A stretch of 64,000 bases of DNA from positions 24,776,201 to 24,840,200 of the forward strand of contig NC_069136.1 in NCBI RefSeq assembly GCF_026914265.1. Reading direction: 5' to 3'. The notes below the pieces were generated by a model. It saw only the letters and a list, made by a program, of their open reading frames with translations, did no database searches and had not been told where the DNA came from. This DNA is from Mya arenaria (lineage: Eukaryota; Mollusca; Bivalvia; Myida; Myidae). The position numbers and the translations under genes were made by a program. Positions 22,474 through 34,707 of the stretch are shown in pieces. Positions within the stretch are counted from its first letter, which is position 1. Each line of letters begins with the position of its first letter.

Positions 22474-23391
22474 TTTCCAGAAATAGTTTCAATTTCAACT
22501 GGTGAAGGCGGATTTTTTACAGTTCCTTTGGCTTTGCTTACAAAAGAGAAGGGCAGCACTCTGGCTGCAATGTTTGAAGGGCACTCACCTTTAAGAAAAC
22601 TTCCTGACGGAACCTTCTATATAGACGTGGATAAGGAGTCGTTCCAAGAGATCATGGATTTTTTGCGCTACAATCTGCATCCACAAATTTGTCGTGCCGG
22701 AGAAAAGGGGTTTTCGAAAAGACGAATATTGAAATTGTTCAAAGCAGCAGAGAAGTTGGGCCTTTATAAGTTGATGTCGATCATAAAACAGTTAGAACCA
22801 GTTCAGCATTATTTAGAGTTGAACGACAAAGATATTGTTGATTCTGTAGGTCTTGTTTTGTCAAGATTGGATAGAAGGGAACTGAAACGTTCCGGACATT
22901 TCAGCATTCGACTTGATTGTATTAGGCGTTGTTTCGATGATCTTAAAAATAGTTGTGCTCACGATTGTGATATAAACATATTTAACGCTAAGATTTATTT
23001 GAAGGATGTTGAAAGCCATACGTTAGAGATGATATGCTGTAGTCTAAAAGAGAAGGGTTTTGATGTCGAAGGAGTTGAAATATTTTGTGATTTCGTTTGC
23101 AATGAACATAGCAAGAAACAACGAAATAAGCCTTGCTGTAGCCGCATATCACACATTGTAAACTTTTTTTGCAATGATGTATCTGTTAAAATACAGCCTT
23201 CGTCGTTGTTTGTACTTATGAACAAAAAAGAGGGAAATCACAGTTCAGCTGAAAAGCAGACTGAACTCCAGTGTACGACAACTAGTACACAGACGGAACT
23301 GAAACAGCCTCGTTTGGACAGAACGGAAAATCAGGCGGTTGATGTTTACGAGTATAGCCCTGGAAACGAGGACTCCGGTGTATTTCTAAAG
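22474..23391 (+). CDS. BTB/POZ (T1, KCTD-like) domain protein, main exon
   Basis: A 306-codon exon, phase 0 at both ends, between acceptor CTTTTCAG (ends 22473) and donor AAAG|gtaatt. Residues 3-70 form a T1-type BTB fold as in KCTD proteins: EIVSISTGEGGFFTVP, LLTKEKGSTLAAMFEG, LRKLPDGTFYIDVDKESFQ and IMDFLRYNLHP, matching the family pattern VxLNVGGxxFTT..TLxxxPxSMLAxMF....DG.[YF]FIDRDG..F..ILNFLR. KCTD-type domains form oligomers and often serve as cullin-3 adaptors or tetramerisation modules. The rest (about 230 residues) has Cys-rich stretches and no known domain. A TSTQTEL motif near residue 270 resembles dynein light-chain LC8 binding sites (inference). The coding joins to 23827-23850. 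No stop or frameshift. Confidence 0.8.
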
Positions 23392-23524
23392 GTAATTAGG
23401 GCATTGCTTTGGTTACAGTTTCGCAAAAAACTGAAATAACTGTTTAACAACATGATGCAAGAATTGAAATTTCAACTGAGCAATTACAGTGTGAACTACG
23501 CATGAATGCATGCATACATACCAC

Positions 23525-23533
23525 ATACACACA

Positions 23534-23610
<77 letters not shown>

Positions 23611-23625
23611 ACATACATACATACA

Positions 23626-23657
<32 letters not shown>

Positions 23658-23705
23658 CTCACGCACGCACGCACGCACGCTCGCACACATACATACATAC
23701 ATACT
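23525..23705 (+). repeat. (ACGC)n / (ATAC)n microsatellite
   Basis: About 175 bases of CACG/ACGC tetranucleotide with short CATA interruptions, in the intron before the last exon of the BTB gene. Open frames of Thr-His-Ala or Cys-Val-Arg type on both strands are artefacts of the repeat. Confidence 0.95.
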
Positions 23706-23826
23706 TACACTTAATTATCTAATATTACGGTTACCGTGATTACTACCGTGTGCCTTAACAACATCGTTATTAGTTAGCAATTAAAAACGATACAATGAAA
23801 GTAAGATGTGCATCCTCTTGTTCCAG

Positions 23827-23850
23827 AACAGTGAAGAACCGTGGGCATGA
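23827..23850 (+). CDS. predicted last exon of the BTB/T1 gene
   Basis: Acceptor CTCTTGTTCCAG ends at 23826. The phase-0 continuation reads NSEEPWA and a TGA, closing the protein eight codons after VFLK. AATAAA at 24562 could serve polyadenylation. Short, so uncertain. If the donor at 23392 is not used, the frame runs on to 23439 instead. Confidence 0.45.
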   Translation, partial: NSEEPWA

Positions 23851-24774
23851 TGACACACAATCACCGAAGATATCACGCAGAGCCTGCAATACTTGGCGAG
23901 GTTTTTAACTGAATTGAATGGAAATGACTTGGTAGCATATACAAACATAGTCATTCTTTTAACTGTGAAAGCTGAGAGCTTTTTTAAAAAAAAATATTTT
24001 TTAATTGATTTTGAACTTACAAATGTTGCAAGTTTAGGTTTTAAGGGAATGTTCGAGAATCGCTTATAGTGTGTATGTGAAGTGTTATTTTATTTCTTCG
24101 AACTATTAGGGCGTGTAAGGTCTCTTTCACGGATCTTTAATGTCTTATTTTAGAAGCCGTTTTCTGTCTTAGTCAGATTGTAAATGTTGCACGTGTTAGA
24201 TAGAACTGAATGTATGGTGAAATGTTATATAGAGCTGTAGACATTATGAAATGTTATATAAAGTTGAATGTATGATGAAATGTTATATAGAGCTGTAAAC
24301 ATGATAAAATGTTATTAAAATTTGTATGCATGATAACATGATATATTCTTGAAAGTAATAATCGATAAGGTTTTATATAATCTAATTTCAGTGTCTTAAA
24401 AATGTTTCATTACTGACAATGGTTGATATTTCATGCCTAACCTAGTACAGAGTGGGATGAAACGTTTACTTTACACGAAAATGTATCTGCTTTTTTCTCG
24501 GATATAAATGAGAACATGTAATGTATGAATTAGTTCTTCTTTTACTCCATAAAGTTCCTTTAATAAAACTCTATTTTTGGTATGGAAAATGGTTGCTTTG
24601 GAGTCAGTGGCTTTATGCGCACCCATGTACGTTCAATAATTAGAGACTTGCGAAGAACATGTTCATCAGTGATATTGTCAGCATGTCAGTATGCTTAATC
24701 CAGACGATATACGCGACATCTGAATTGCAATGAACAGAAAGTAAATTCTGCAATTCTTCTTCTTCGTTGAGGAA

Positions 24775-25700
24775 CAGGAACTCGGGGAGAAAAATCACGA
24801 ACTACTGAGGCCCTGTAATCAGGGGACCGAGGAACAGATATCACATACTACTGTGGCCATTTAATCAGGGGACCGGGGAACAAATAACACGAACTACTGA
24901 GGTCATCTAATCAGGGAACCGGGGAACAAATATCATTAACTACTGAGGCCATCTAATCAGGGACCAGGGGCGGATCCAGGAATCAACGTTAGAGGGGGCG
25001 TAGCTTAGGGGCGCAACCTTTTGACATGCACCCCTCCCTCTGAACCGAAAGTGTATGGCATAAACTGTTTGCATATGGATTGGGGGTTAAGCAATCAAGA
25101 AAAAATAACAATTTGTAGTTGGAAATGATGCATTATGGGCGTATTTTATTAATTTTTATCTCCTAAATTGACATAAAAAGTAAACTTTGACGATTTTAGA
25201 GGGGGCGCGCGCCGGATGCGCCCCCCTCTAAATCCGCTAGTGGGGACCGGAAACAAATATCACAAACTACTGAGGCCATCTAATCAGGAGACAGGGGAAT
25301 GAATGTCACAAACTTCTGAGGCCATCTTATTAGGGGACCGGGGAACAGATATCACAAACTACTGAGACCATCTAATCAGGTGCTACGGGGAACCAATATC
25401 ACAAAATACTTAGGCCATTTAATCAGGGCACCGGGGAACAAATAGCACAAAATACTGAGGCCATCTTATCCGGGGACCGGGAAACAAATATCACAAGATT
25501 TTGAGATTATCTAACTAGGGGACTGGGGAACAACTATCACAAACTACTGAGGCCATCTTATCAGGGACACCGGGGGTCAAATATCACAAACTACTGAGGC
25601 CATCTAATCAGGGGACCGGGGAACAACTATCCCAAACTACTGAGGCCATCTAATCAGGGAACCGGGGAACAAAAATCACAAACTACTGAGGCAATCTAAT
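24775..25700 (+). repeat. 46-bp minisatellite
   Basis: About 14 units of CTACTGAGGCCATCTAATCA plus GGGGACCGGGGAACAAATATCAC, 45-46 bases each. It is interrupted by a MITE at 24966-25245. Confidence 0.9.
24966..25245 (+). mobile_element. hAT-like MITE inserted in minisatellite
   Basis: Begins CAGGGGCGGATCCAGGAATC and ends with CTAAATCCGCTAGTG, imperfect inverted ends. GC-rich flanks (GGGGGCGTAGCTTAGGGGCG; GGGGGCGCGCGCCGGATGCG) surround an AT-rich core. It cuts one minisatellite unit, so it is younger than the array. Confidence 0.75.
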
Positions 25701-26700
25701 CAACCAACGTTCAACACAGTATCGTTAGATCATATATTTTAGCCCGTTACTATGGTAATCCAAAACGTGATGCAATCCTGATAGTTCTCTGTCTTACGTC
25801 TCCATTCATATATTCTATTTCGATATTGGTACCCAGGATAACTGTGTCGAAAATGTGATTGTAAAAACGGATCGTTGATAAGGGCCCCCACTGTTAAAGT
25901 TGTTCTTGTATGTTACTGACAAGATCAACTGACCTGAGACAGTGATTAATAGATACGATCATTGATACGAGTGGCACGTTTGTTGACTGTCTTGTATAAC
26001 TTGTGTAGAATGTCTGGTTAATAGTTGATATGTGTGCCATTTGACAAGTCAGATTATAACTGCTAGGCATATGAAGTCAAATTGTAACTGATAGATGTGT
26101 TAAGTCAAATTGTAACTACTACTGGTGTTAAGTCAAATCAGAATGGCGTAGTTCACTTTGCATTAGTTCAAACCATAGTCGTAGGTCTGGTAACTTTGGT
26201 ATGACATCACTCATTTTCTAAACAAACCTAGTGTATATGCCGCATGATAATAACTACATAAGAATGTACTAGGACCGATTTCTAAAGGAAAAAAACATAT
26301 GCTGATTTTGCGTTTACTTCAAGTATCTAATAGTACATAAGACACGAATTATTAATACATAATGGGCACAAGACAAAACCACACTTTATTATCCTGCATG
26401 AAATATGATCAACTACTCTTCACTGAATTAAACATTCATAAATTAAGTGTAAGACTTATCCTTCTGCATACAGGGTCATCTTTAAACTTTTGGCTCCTGT
26501 GTTGTCCACAAGTTCCCATCGAATTCTTTATTTACATTCGCCTACTTCAAAAGGAAACATAGTTATAGCTTAAGGCTACGAGTTTGTGACTGGTTTCCTT
26601 TCAAAACTCACCTTAGATTCTCCTTAACACATCACAAATAAAACCAAAATGTGTTTAACTACAGGAATTCTTTTAATTTGAAAAATGTATGTCCTGTTCA
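25701..26700. other. no gene recognised
   Basis: Intergenic DNA between the convergent BTB/T1 and KY genes. A few short AAGTCAAATTGTAACT repeats near 26050-26120 are all that is seen. Confidence 0.5.
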
Positions 26701-26707
26701 AGTTCTT

Positions 26708-29700
26708 TTAGAAGTCAATGAGTATAACGGTTGTGTATGAATACAAGGAGTGGAAAACCCCATCACTGCCACATCCATCAATAACAACTTTCAAATCCTC
26801 CGAGGGAGTCCGAATAGTGAATTCGAAACTGCCGTCATTGCTTTGTGTAAAAACATTTTTGACGTACCTCACAGACTTCAAACACAATGATTTTATACAA
26901 AAGAAGACATCAGATTTTGGAGGATGATGCATACTCAGAGGCTCAAGAAGACAACATTTGTACTTCAAAGCATATTCATGGGCTTCGGGAAATATCCCGT
27001 CTTTGCAAGCCTTCGTGCATTTGATTAAGTAAGTTGTGAATGGTGTATAGTTTAAAGATTTCTCTTTCTTTCCAAATAAAATCAACTTATAATGACCCTC
27101 GTATCTCATACGCACAATAACATTTATATATTGACCGCAATCTGAATAGTCAACAAAACAGAATCCTTTTATAGCAATAGTGTGATCATGAAAATGCAAA
27201 CGAGGGAAAATATCAAAGAGTTGAGCTGGCTTCAAAGAAAATATGATCTCTCCATTTTCCGATTCATGGTAAACTTTATCGTCAACGTTCTCAACACCAA
27301 AGTTTTCTAAATTCTTCATCGGACCGTATAAGGAATGGTAGGTTGGATAAGGTATCGGTTCTTCTAATGATTTGGTACATTGCAAAATATATTTAACAAT
27401 TGGTCGGAAATCCGCGTTCGGACCATCCTTTATTCGGCGGCCATATAGTTGTAATCTGAAGGCGCCAACATGTGGCATAGACACATGAACATTGAAATGC
27501 TTTTCGGTTGGCCTAAATGTATACACAAAATTGTCTATTTTTGTCTCGTTTTCATACAGAAACCCGATGAAGTCTCTTAATTCTTCATATGTGTCTTCGA
27601 ACTTCAGGTCTATTTCGTACTCAATATTATAAACTATACACCTTTGGTGTGACATCGCGCTGATATACCATTCTTTTCCATGTTGGTCAAAATTAACACG
27701 ACTGCAGAATTCCTCCAATGAAAGTGCCTTTTCCAAAAGCTGCCATTCCTTTCCACTCTCATATTTTTCGTAGCTCGTTACTGCGCAAGGAAAATTGTCA
27801 GTCACAAAAACCTCCGGGTCAGTTAAAAAGTATGCATTATTAAATCGTGCAATGTACTTCCTCTCTTTCGATTTCACAAAGCCAGCTCCTCATGTGACAT
27901 CAACAAGGAACAAATCGGATTCAAGATATATGGCATTCCATGCATGTGCATTATGGCTGTGTTTTGTGACGTGTTCACCGGGTTGACAACCATAAGCCTT
28001 TGCATATCCGCAAATGATTTTTACAGGAATACCAACTTCGCTGAAAAAGAAACACAGATTTTATATCTAGTAAATTATTGTCAGAACGGTCGTAAACGGT
28101 GTGAAATACGTAAACTGTTCGAAAACTGTATGCCAAATTCAGAGACCAAACATTTTAAAAAGGCACACTTGTAATAGCATGCTTTTCATCTGCTTATTTC
28201 TTTCGTGCACATAATATAGTAATTTGTAATGGGCACTTTGAATTGAATAGGGCAATTTGTAATGGGCAGTTTGAATATAATAGAGCAATTTGTTACGGAC
28301 ACATTGAATAGAATAGAGCAATTTGTAATGGGCACTTTGAATAGAATAGGGCAATTTGTCATAGAAATATTGAATAGAACAAAGTAATTTGTAATGGGCA
28401 CTATGTTCTAGTACTTCTGTAAATTAGATAAACGAAACCTGCAGAATGCTTCAAAGAGACGTCAGTAGCCCTCACAGACGGTCAGACGGTTGGCTAGCAC
28501 GGATGCCGGATCTGTTGGCTTCAGTGGCGCGCGGTTGAAGTAACCAGAAGTGTCGTAACTACAATATGAATCACATATATTTCAATTAAATATGCATATC
28601 ATCAACTTTCGGCATTCCCTCATTGTAAAACATTAATTTTCTAAAAGGAGAATGGGTTTTACAAGGCGATTACACAACATGTACTCATATAATGATACAT
28701 TGATATCAACAAAATCTCTGTCTATTCTCTTGTGAATTTGCCTGCCAGTCAAGTGCATACTAGGTTTTACACTATGTTCCCAATTGCATAAGTACTAAAC
28801 CATAAACAATTAACAAATGATAACACATATTTTTTTTAACTTACTTGATATTATGAGTGATCCAGATGTAGAAAGCGCGCGCCCTTTCTACGGACGTGGT
28901 CGTCATAGAAACAAGAAACTCAACAAGCGTCTTCAAGTTATCTTTGGTTACGGGAGGTGCCTGGAATCGGAACAGTCTAATTAAAAACTGATATATAACC
29001 TATTATAGTATGCTAGGTTGAATGTCTCAGGCATTATCTGACCGAACATGATCGCGTTTTTGTGTCGTTCATTATTGTATTTAAAGATACTGCATAAAAG
29101 AGAGAATAAAATCTACCAAATAGAATCATCAGGACACAAAAGAGGTAAAACAAGAATACTTCAATATTATTGTACCCTGATTGCGTGTTGGTCATTTTTT
29201 TTGAAAGACATGTCATGCGGCATCATCACATGTCTAGGAATACGGGGTTCTTTCACTTCCGGTACAGGAGAAACCGGAAGTACCAGGTCATCATCGGAAG
29301 TGAAACTCTTAAAAATAGTAAGTTTATTGTTTTCAAAAAAATATAAAATAATGGAAAGGCGAATTAAGATATGAAGCAACAATTTTAAAACAATACCTAC
29401 TATATTTAAAGTAGCATCGCTGATGTGAGTTAGATATGCAATAAACCAAAAATCTAAACGAAAAATATAGGAGAAAACATCTGAGGACTTCATTATTATA
29501 AAGTAATTAATATCATAAGTATCATAGATAAGCACTAGCAAGGCAGGTAGTTGTACATGAAAAAAATATGAACTAATTTGCAAGGAAAAATTAAAAGAAA
29601 TTGAAAATCGACTTAAGTTTATCATAGCGACAAATGAAATATTTTATTATGCAAAACCTGCTTGTTTGTGGACGTTGCCCGTGGTTTTGTTGGGGTATAT

Positions 29701-30173
29701 GTTTCTCCATGTTCCGTGTAACTAGAGCCTCGTCCTGTTTGAGAATCTAACGAAGACGGTCTATCTAGTGAGTCCTTGCTGGCTGTTGCAGGTTCCACCT
29801 TTTTCTACAAAATGCAAAAACATACGGAAATACAGTATTTTGTTCAGTGAAAAAATAGTTTTGATGAATCAGTTTCCAATAAACAAAGGTAAAGAAACAC
29901 TTTTTATAATAATGTAACATCAAAAACGTGTGCGTATATTTTCTTTCATTGTCAGTCGAACACGAATCGTAAAATATTACGCCATTCGAATTTCAACACA
30001 TGCATAAAATCAAAATAATGCGGATTTTTTTTTTATATAGAATGTGTAACGAGACTTACCCATATTGTTGGTTCCTGCCCCGGCTCGTACAACCGGATAT
30101 TGCCCTCCTTATCTCTGTAAGCTAGAGGCTTAGCCAGATCTTCTCCACCCACCTCTTTAGCTTTCCGAGACAT
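26708..30173 (-). pseudogene. kyphoscoliosis peptidase (KY/hillarin family), six exons, two in-frame TGA
   Basis: Exons, all minus strand and phase-consistent: 30173-30060 (starts MSRKAKEVGGEDLAK, donor gtaagt), 29804-29658, 29307-29176, 28960-28845, 28558-28439, 28040-26708. Together about 650 codons. KY proteins are transglutaminase-fold, muscle/cytoskeleton-associated proteins. Family marks: AFYIWITHNINYD, catalytic Cys in LTVCEGY, GYAKAYG, catalytic His in HAWNAIYL, Asp in FLVDVT, and the hallmark YFLTDPEVFVTDNFP then EWQLLEKALSLEEF, followed by two Ig-like C-terminal repeats (each ending YILQCTK or YLIKCTK). Oddities: TGA replaces the codon four after the Cys (28462-28464), and TGA replaces the Trp of DVTWGAG (27890-27892). 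Donors of exons 2 and 5 are weak (gttttg, gtttcg). The rest is open, so this is either a very recent pseudogene or an assembly or allele fault. Confidence 0.85.
28221..28411 (+). repeat. 33-bp minisatellite in KY intron 5
   Basis: Five to six units of AATTTGTAATGGGCACTTTG plus AATAGAATAGGGC, between KY exons 5 and 6. Confidence 0.85.
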
Positions 30174-31479
30174 TGCGTAACAATCATTGACAAGCTTACG
30201 TCTTAGTTATAAAATTTCCTGTATTTCTAATATAATCTAACAAAAATGGTAAAATAATATCTAATAGAGACATATTTACATGTATTCCAAATAAAATTCT
30301 TGAGAAATGTTAACTTGTTTATATGCACATTTATAATCACTTATGAATGAATCTAAACTTTGATCTAAGAAATTTGTTTAGTACTCATTCATGCCCGCCC
30401 GACCTTATTGTTTATGTGTGCTTTATTTCACTACTAGTATTTACAATCTGATTGTTTATCAGTAATTTAATACCCAAGCGAGTTCAACTACATAATAAAA
30501 CAATAAAACCTATAACAATGATCGATTTTCAATAGGATATTAAAAATCACCAATGTAATGATTAAATCCAAAAGTTCGGCGTATTATATTGAATGAGAAG
30601 TCTTGTGGTATTATCGATCCACAGATGTTGGTAATGTCGCATGCTAATAAACCAGAAACCATAGGTCATTGTTGAATATTTTCAGTAGCCGTAATTTGCA
30701 GAATAAGGTGTTGGCTGATTTAAGGGACGATTCAATTCTCCAATGTTTACCTTAAAATGATAAGATGCCCCCGAATATTTGCACTTTCGTCTGAGAATGC
30801 TTCATTCGAAATAATCATCACATATTAAAGAAAATAGGTGCTTCTTGTACCCTGGTACTGTGGGGGTTGCTCTCTGTGACGGCAGTTGCACAACTGTAAA
30901 CTCAACAACATGATTTACATTGTATTTAAGAGATTTAAGCCTTTCAGCACAAAAGGGAAACGCGAGTATCCTTGGGAACGACGTATTTCCGTGTCACATA
31001 CTTTCTGTAGCCACAGAAGTCCTCACAGAACTAGTATTTATAATAAGATTAAGCCTAAAATCAAACAAATATATCCCACTTCTGAATAATGATGTTGATT
31101 GAGCCTTTATTTAAACAGTGAGGATATTTTATCATTGCAGAACGAAACTGATCAACGTTTGTTACGAGCATAAGTGTTAAAAGTGCTAAAAGTAAGAAGT
31201 TGCTTCCCTTTGTTATCAAATTATCATTTTAGTTATTTGCCCTACTTTCAAAATTGCCTTAAGTGTTGCGAGCTCAATGCAAAGGTAAACAAGTATCTAT
31301 GTTTCTCATTTCTGAATAAATGTGATGCTCTCATTCACATTGTCTGGATTATTCATTATCAACAACACTAAAACGAACTGTGCTTTTAACTTCAACAACT
31401 TGATGTTTTGCACGTAGACTTTACACAACAGAACTTAGTTAACAAACCTTCTTCTGTAATCAAGTTTGTTAACTTACTT
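30174..31479. other. no gene recognised
   Basis: 5' flank of the KY gene and intergenic DNA. AT-rich, no domain-bearing frame. The KY promoter should lie just above 30173 but shows no clear element. Confidence 0.45.
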
Positions 31480-32330
31480 TTGAATATTATACAAACTATG
31501 GCCTTTTGTTAATGGTATTAACTATTCTGGTTAAGGTTTCGCATATAACCACATTTAAGTCAACCTCACAGCAAATAAATCATACAATGCATTGAACTTT
31601 AAACGTGTGTTTCAAACTATCCGAGCCACTGAATTAATCAAGTAAGGGACAATCTGGCATAAAATGCAAATTATTCCCCTTTTTTAATCGACTTTTGGCA
31701 AGGTTGTGCATATCAGCAAACATAGTTAAATATCTCAACAACTATGTGATGGATGGCATTTATACTTATACAACAGTACTCAACCATCATCCAGACGTAT
31801 ATAATAATTCAAATTATGGCCATTTTGTGTTTTTTGGAAAATGTCGCTAAGGTTGTGCATGTAACTTCAATTTAGTCAATATCTCAGCAAATACTTAATG
31901 TATTGCAATGCATCTTAAGACAGGTGTTTCCAACTACCCAAACTACTTAATTATTGAAGAAAGTCAATATCTCAGTAGCTACTTGATATATGCAACTTTT
32001 AAATAAGATCTCACAACCATCCCACATACATAAATTATGAAGTTAGATAACTCTGTTTTGTATACCATATACATTTCGGCTGTTTGTTATTGGACTTATA
32101 AATGTTGGTAAATGCTATGCATGTGAACATATTTAAGCCAATTTATCAGAAACAACTTGATGAATTTCATTGAAAACTAATATAAGAACTAAACCATTTA
32201 TCGTACTTAATAAATAAAGTAAGATAACTCTATTTTTGCATAAAGTGCAAATTAATTGCATGTGATATAATTTAACATTGAGCATTGAATGCATGTTTCA
32301 CAGATACTTGCTATCCTTCAACTTAAACCT
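31480..32330 (+). repeat. degenerate tandem repeat, units about 190 bases
   Basis: Three to four diverged units share AAGGTTGTGCATGTAAC or similar, then TAGTCAATATCTCAGCAACT and ACTTGATG..TTGCATTGAA. Old and non-coding. Confidence 0.45.
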
Positions 32331-32409
32331 AAAATTCTCTGTCACAGTTCTTGCTAAAAGCAAAATATGAAACAACAACCTTTAAAGGTACTGTACTTTT
32401 TAATTGCAG

Positions 32410-34361
32410 AAATCAAAGCTGCCAATTATGACTGACACATGGCAACACGACTATTTGTTCGCTGTCACGAACGCACATATGCTAGATGATGACGTATTAT
32501 GTGACATCACATTTCTGGCGGGAGAGGACAAACAGGAAGTGAGGTGCCATTGGTTCATGCTAGCAAGCCGCTCACCGGTGTTCAACACCATGTTCTGTGG
32601 CTCACTTCCGGAAGCCGCTGTCGTGGAAATAGTAGATGTGGATGCTGCCATCCTTAGAATGGTCATCAGGTGCGATATAGTTATTAACTCAATGCTAGTG
32701 TGTATAAACATTCAATATGTTTAAAGTCTTAGCATGATAATCCTTTATTTGTTTGTACATTATTATGTCCAGAAATGTTTACAACGGTACTAAACCTTCA
32801 AAGTTGTATTCTTATGCATCGTGGCAATGGTTATAAATGCCGCAAGCGTTAATGCTGTAATTACTTTATTGTCGATTGCATTTGCATTAAACTCGACAGA
32901 GTTGTTCCAATTGCAATTCAGTGTGATGTGTTGGTCAATCTATTCATGTGATTTTGGATTGGCAAAACTTCTTGAAAAGGCGGTGTGTTACTTGCAAGAA
33001 CCATGTCATATAGTCAAAGTTCAAATCACACTTTTTGGCTATCAGTGTTATAACAAGGTAATGAAATGTGGGATTGTACAACCACTTTGCACAAATGCTC
33101 ACCACGAGCATTTAAGATGACTGTATCCTAATCAAAGGTCAAGGGTATACAAAATATACATTTGGGTTGAAATTCCTAGATTTGCCTCCTGAAACTGTAA
33201 CTTGGCCACGAAATGGGTTCTGTAAACGAAATTGACAATTTTTTGCAATTTAAAGGCGTCAGTCCGTGTGCAAAAACCATGTCTGCATGTCAAAGGTCAA
33301 TACCCATTCAAAGGGCCATTGATAAGATTCCTTTTATTTCCAAACGTCTTTTGTCAGGTTTATGTATACGGGTGAAGTGCAGTAAATGCAAGATTCCGTC
33401 ATGGCAACGATGTACGCTGCAAAAAAATGCGACATCCAACCCTTGACAAACCGCTGCAAGACATTTCTTGAAAATGAAATGACAGAAGACAAGGTCTGTA
33501 TTATCCTTGACCAACCATTGAAGTTCGCAGAAAAGGATTTGATTCAACGATACAAGTTCTTCGTATCAGAACACACTTGCTTAGTGTTTGAATCTGACGC
33601 ATTTTAGACATCTCTCCGGAAGCCCTTAGATTGTTATTTGAGGCTAAAAAGGAGACACCAAAACTATCGCCAGAAGATGTGTATGCATCATGTAAGAGTT
33701 GGCTGAAGCAGGCCTTTTCTACATTAAGGCTTGAGGTGACTGACCAGTATCTCAGACGACAACTTGGAGACCTGATACTTCTAGTTGATTTTGCTCGTAT
33801 GACATTAGAATCGTTCGCTGACAACGTTATGCAGGAAGACATTTTGTCGGACAAAGAAAAAGTCAAGTTCCTGACATGTATAAGGCAACGGCAAAAGACA
33901 GCAGGAAAGCTATTCTTTGTTGAGATATTTTCTGAGAAATGTATACAAACATGGTATCACACTGGTAATGAATACGGAATATGCTTTAAAACTTCAAGAG
34001 ATGTGGTACTTTGTAGTGTAGCCTTTTACCTTCCCTTTGAAAAGGGAGATTTAACTGGCGCGTTGGAAATTCTTGAGGACCAGACGGTCGTATTGACCTT
34101 GAATGTTATTCTTTCTTACAAAGAAAACGAAAAGTATGAGAATATACCTCTTTGAATAAAGTTAATATTTGCCCAGGTGTTATATATTCGGTGCGCCAGA
34201 GGCTAACTGGGACACAAACGTACTATGGACAAACATATAAAGGGAAGCAAGTGTTCCATGGTGTTGAAGTCGAATTTAGGAATGTACAAGCTGGAGAGTC
34301 AACCTGTGGTTCCAACCTAAATATATGGCAGATAATAGGTCTTACTTTTAACACAATTTGA
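32410..34361 (+). pseudogene. BTB-BACK-PHR protein (BTBD1/2/3/6 type), broken
   Basis: Exon 1 (32410 or the Met at 32428 to 32669) holds the BTB fold: DDDVLCDITFLAGEDKQEV, HWFMLASRSPVFNTMFCGSL. Its phase-2 donor joins the acceptor TTTTGTCAG at 33357 so that MVIR runs into FMYTGEVQ, as in the family. Exon 2 continues the BTB end (MATMYAAKKCDI), the BACK domain (LSPEDVYASCKSWLKQ, LRLEVTDQYLRRQLGD, MTLESFADNVMQEDILSDKE) and the PHR domain (ICFKTSRDVVLCSVAFYLPF to VFHGVEVEFRNVQAGES). Such proteins act as cullin-3 substrate adaptors. Breaks: TAA at 33383-33385, a one-base loss in the T run at about 33602-33605, and a frame change near 34149-34153. The donor of exon 1 (gtgcga) is weak. The many conserved residues argue for recent loss, or for base-calling errors at the two indels. 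Confidence 0.8.
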
Positions 34362-34618
34362 AATTTCAATTTATGAAAACGATTCCTCTCTGACGATAAT
34401 TTTGCGACAGCATATCTGTTTTAAATAAATGAGAATCTTCCCTCAAAGAATGTTAAACAACAAAAACAAGAAAACGTTCATAGTTATTATATGATCTGTT
34501 AATCAATACAAATGCTATTCCAACGTACTGTGTATTAAACAGTATGTCCGTTGTGGAAAATCCTAAGTACCCTACTAAATGTATTCACGATTGCTAAAAT
34601 CTAAAATCCATTAATATG

Positions 34619-34620
<2 letters not shown>

Positions 34621-34704
<84 letters not shown>
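34621..34704. repeat. (TA)n microsatellite
   Basis: About 40 uninterrupted TA units downstream of the BTBD-like locus. Confidence 0.95.

Positions 34705-34707
<3 letters not shown>

Noticed and set aside
23413-23739. Six overlapping frames of Thr-His-Ala or Cys-Val-Arg repeats
   Set aside because: Products of the (ACGC)n microsatellite on both strands.
27890-28464. TGA in the KY gene read as selenocysteine or tryptophan
   Set aside because: The KY family is not known to use recoding, one site is an ordinary Trp, and no supporting structure was seen; nonsense change or error is simpler.
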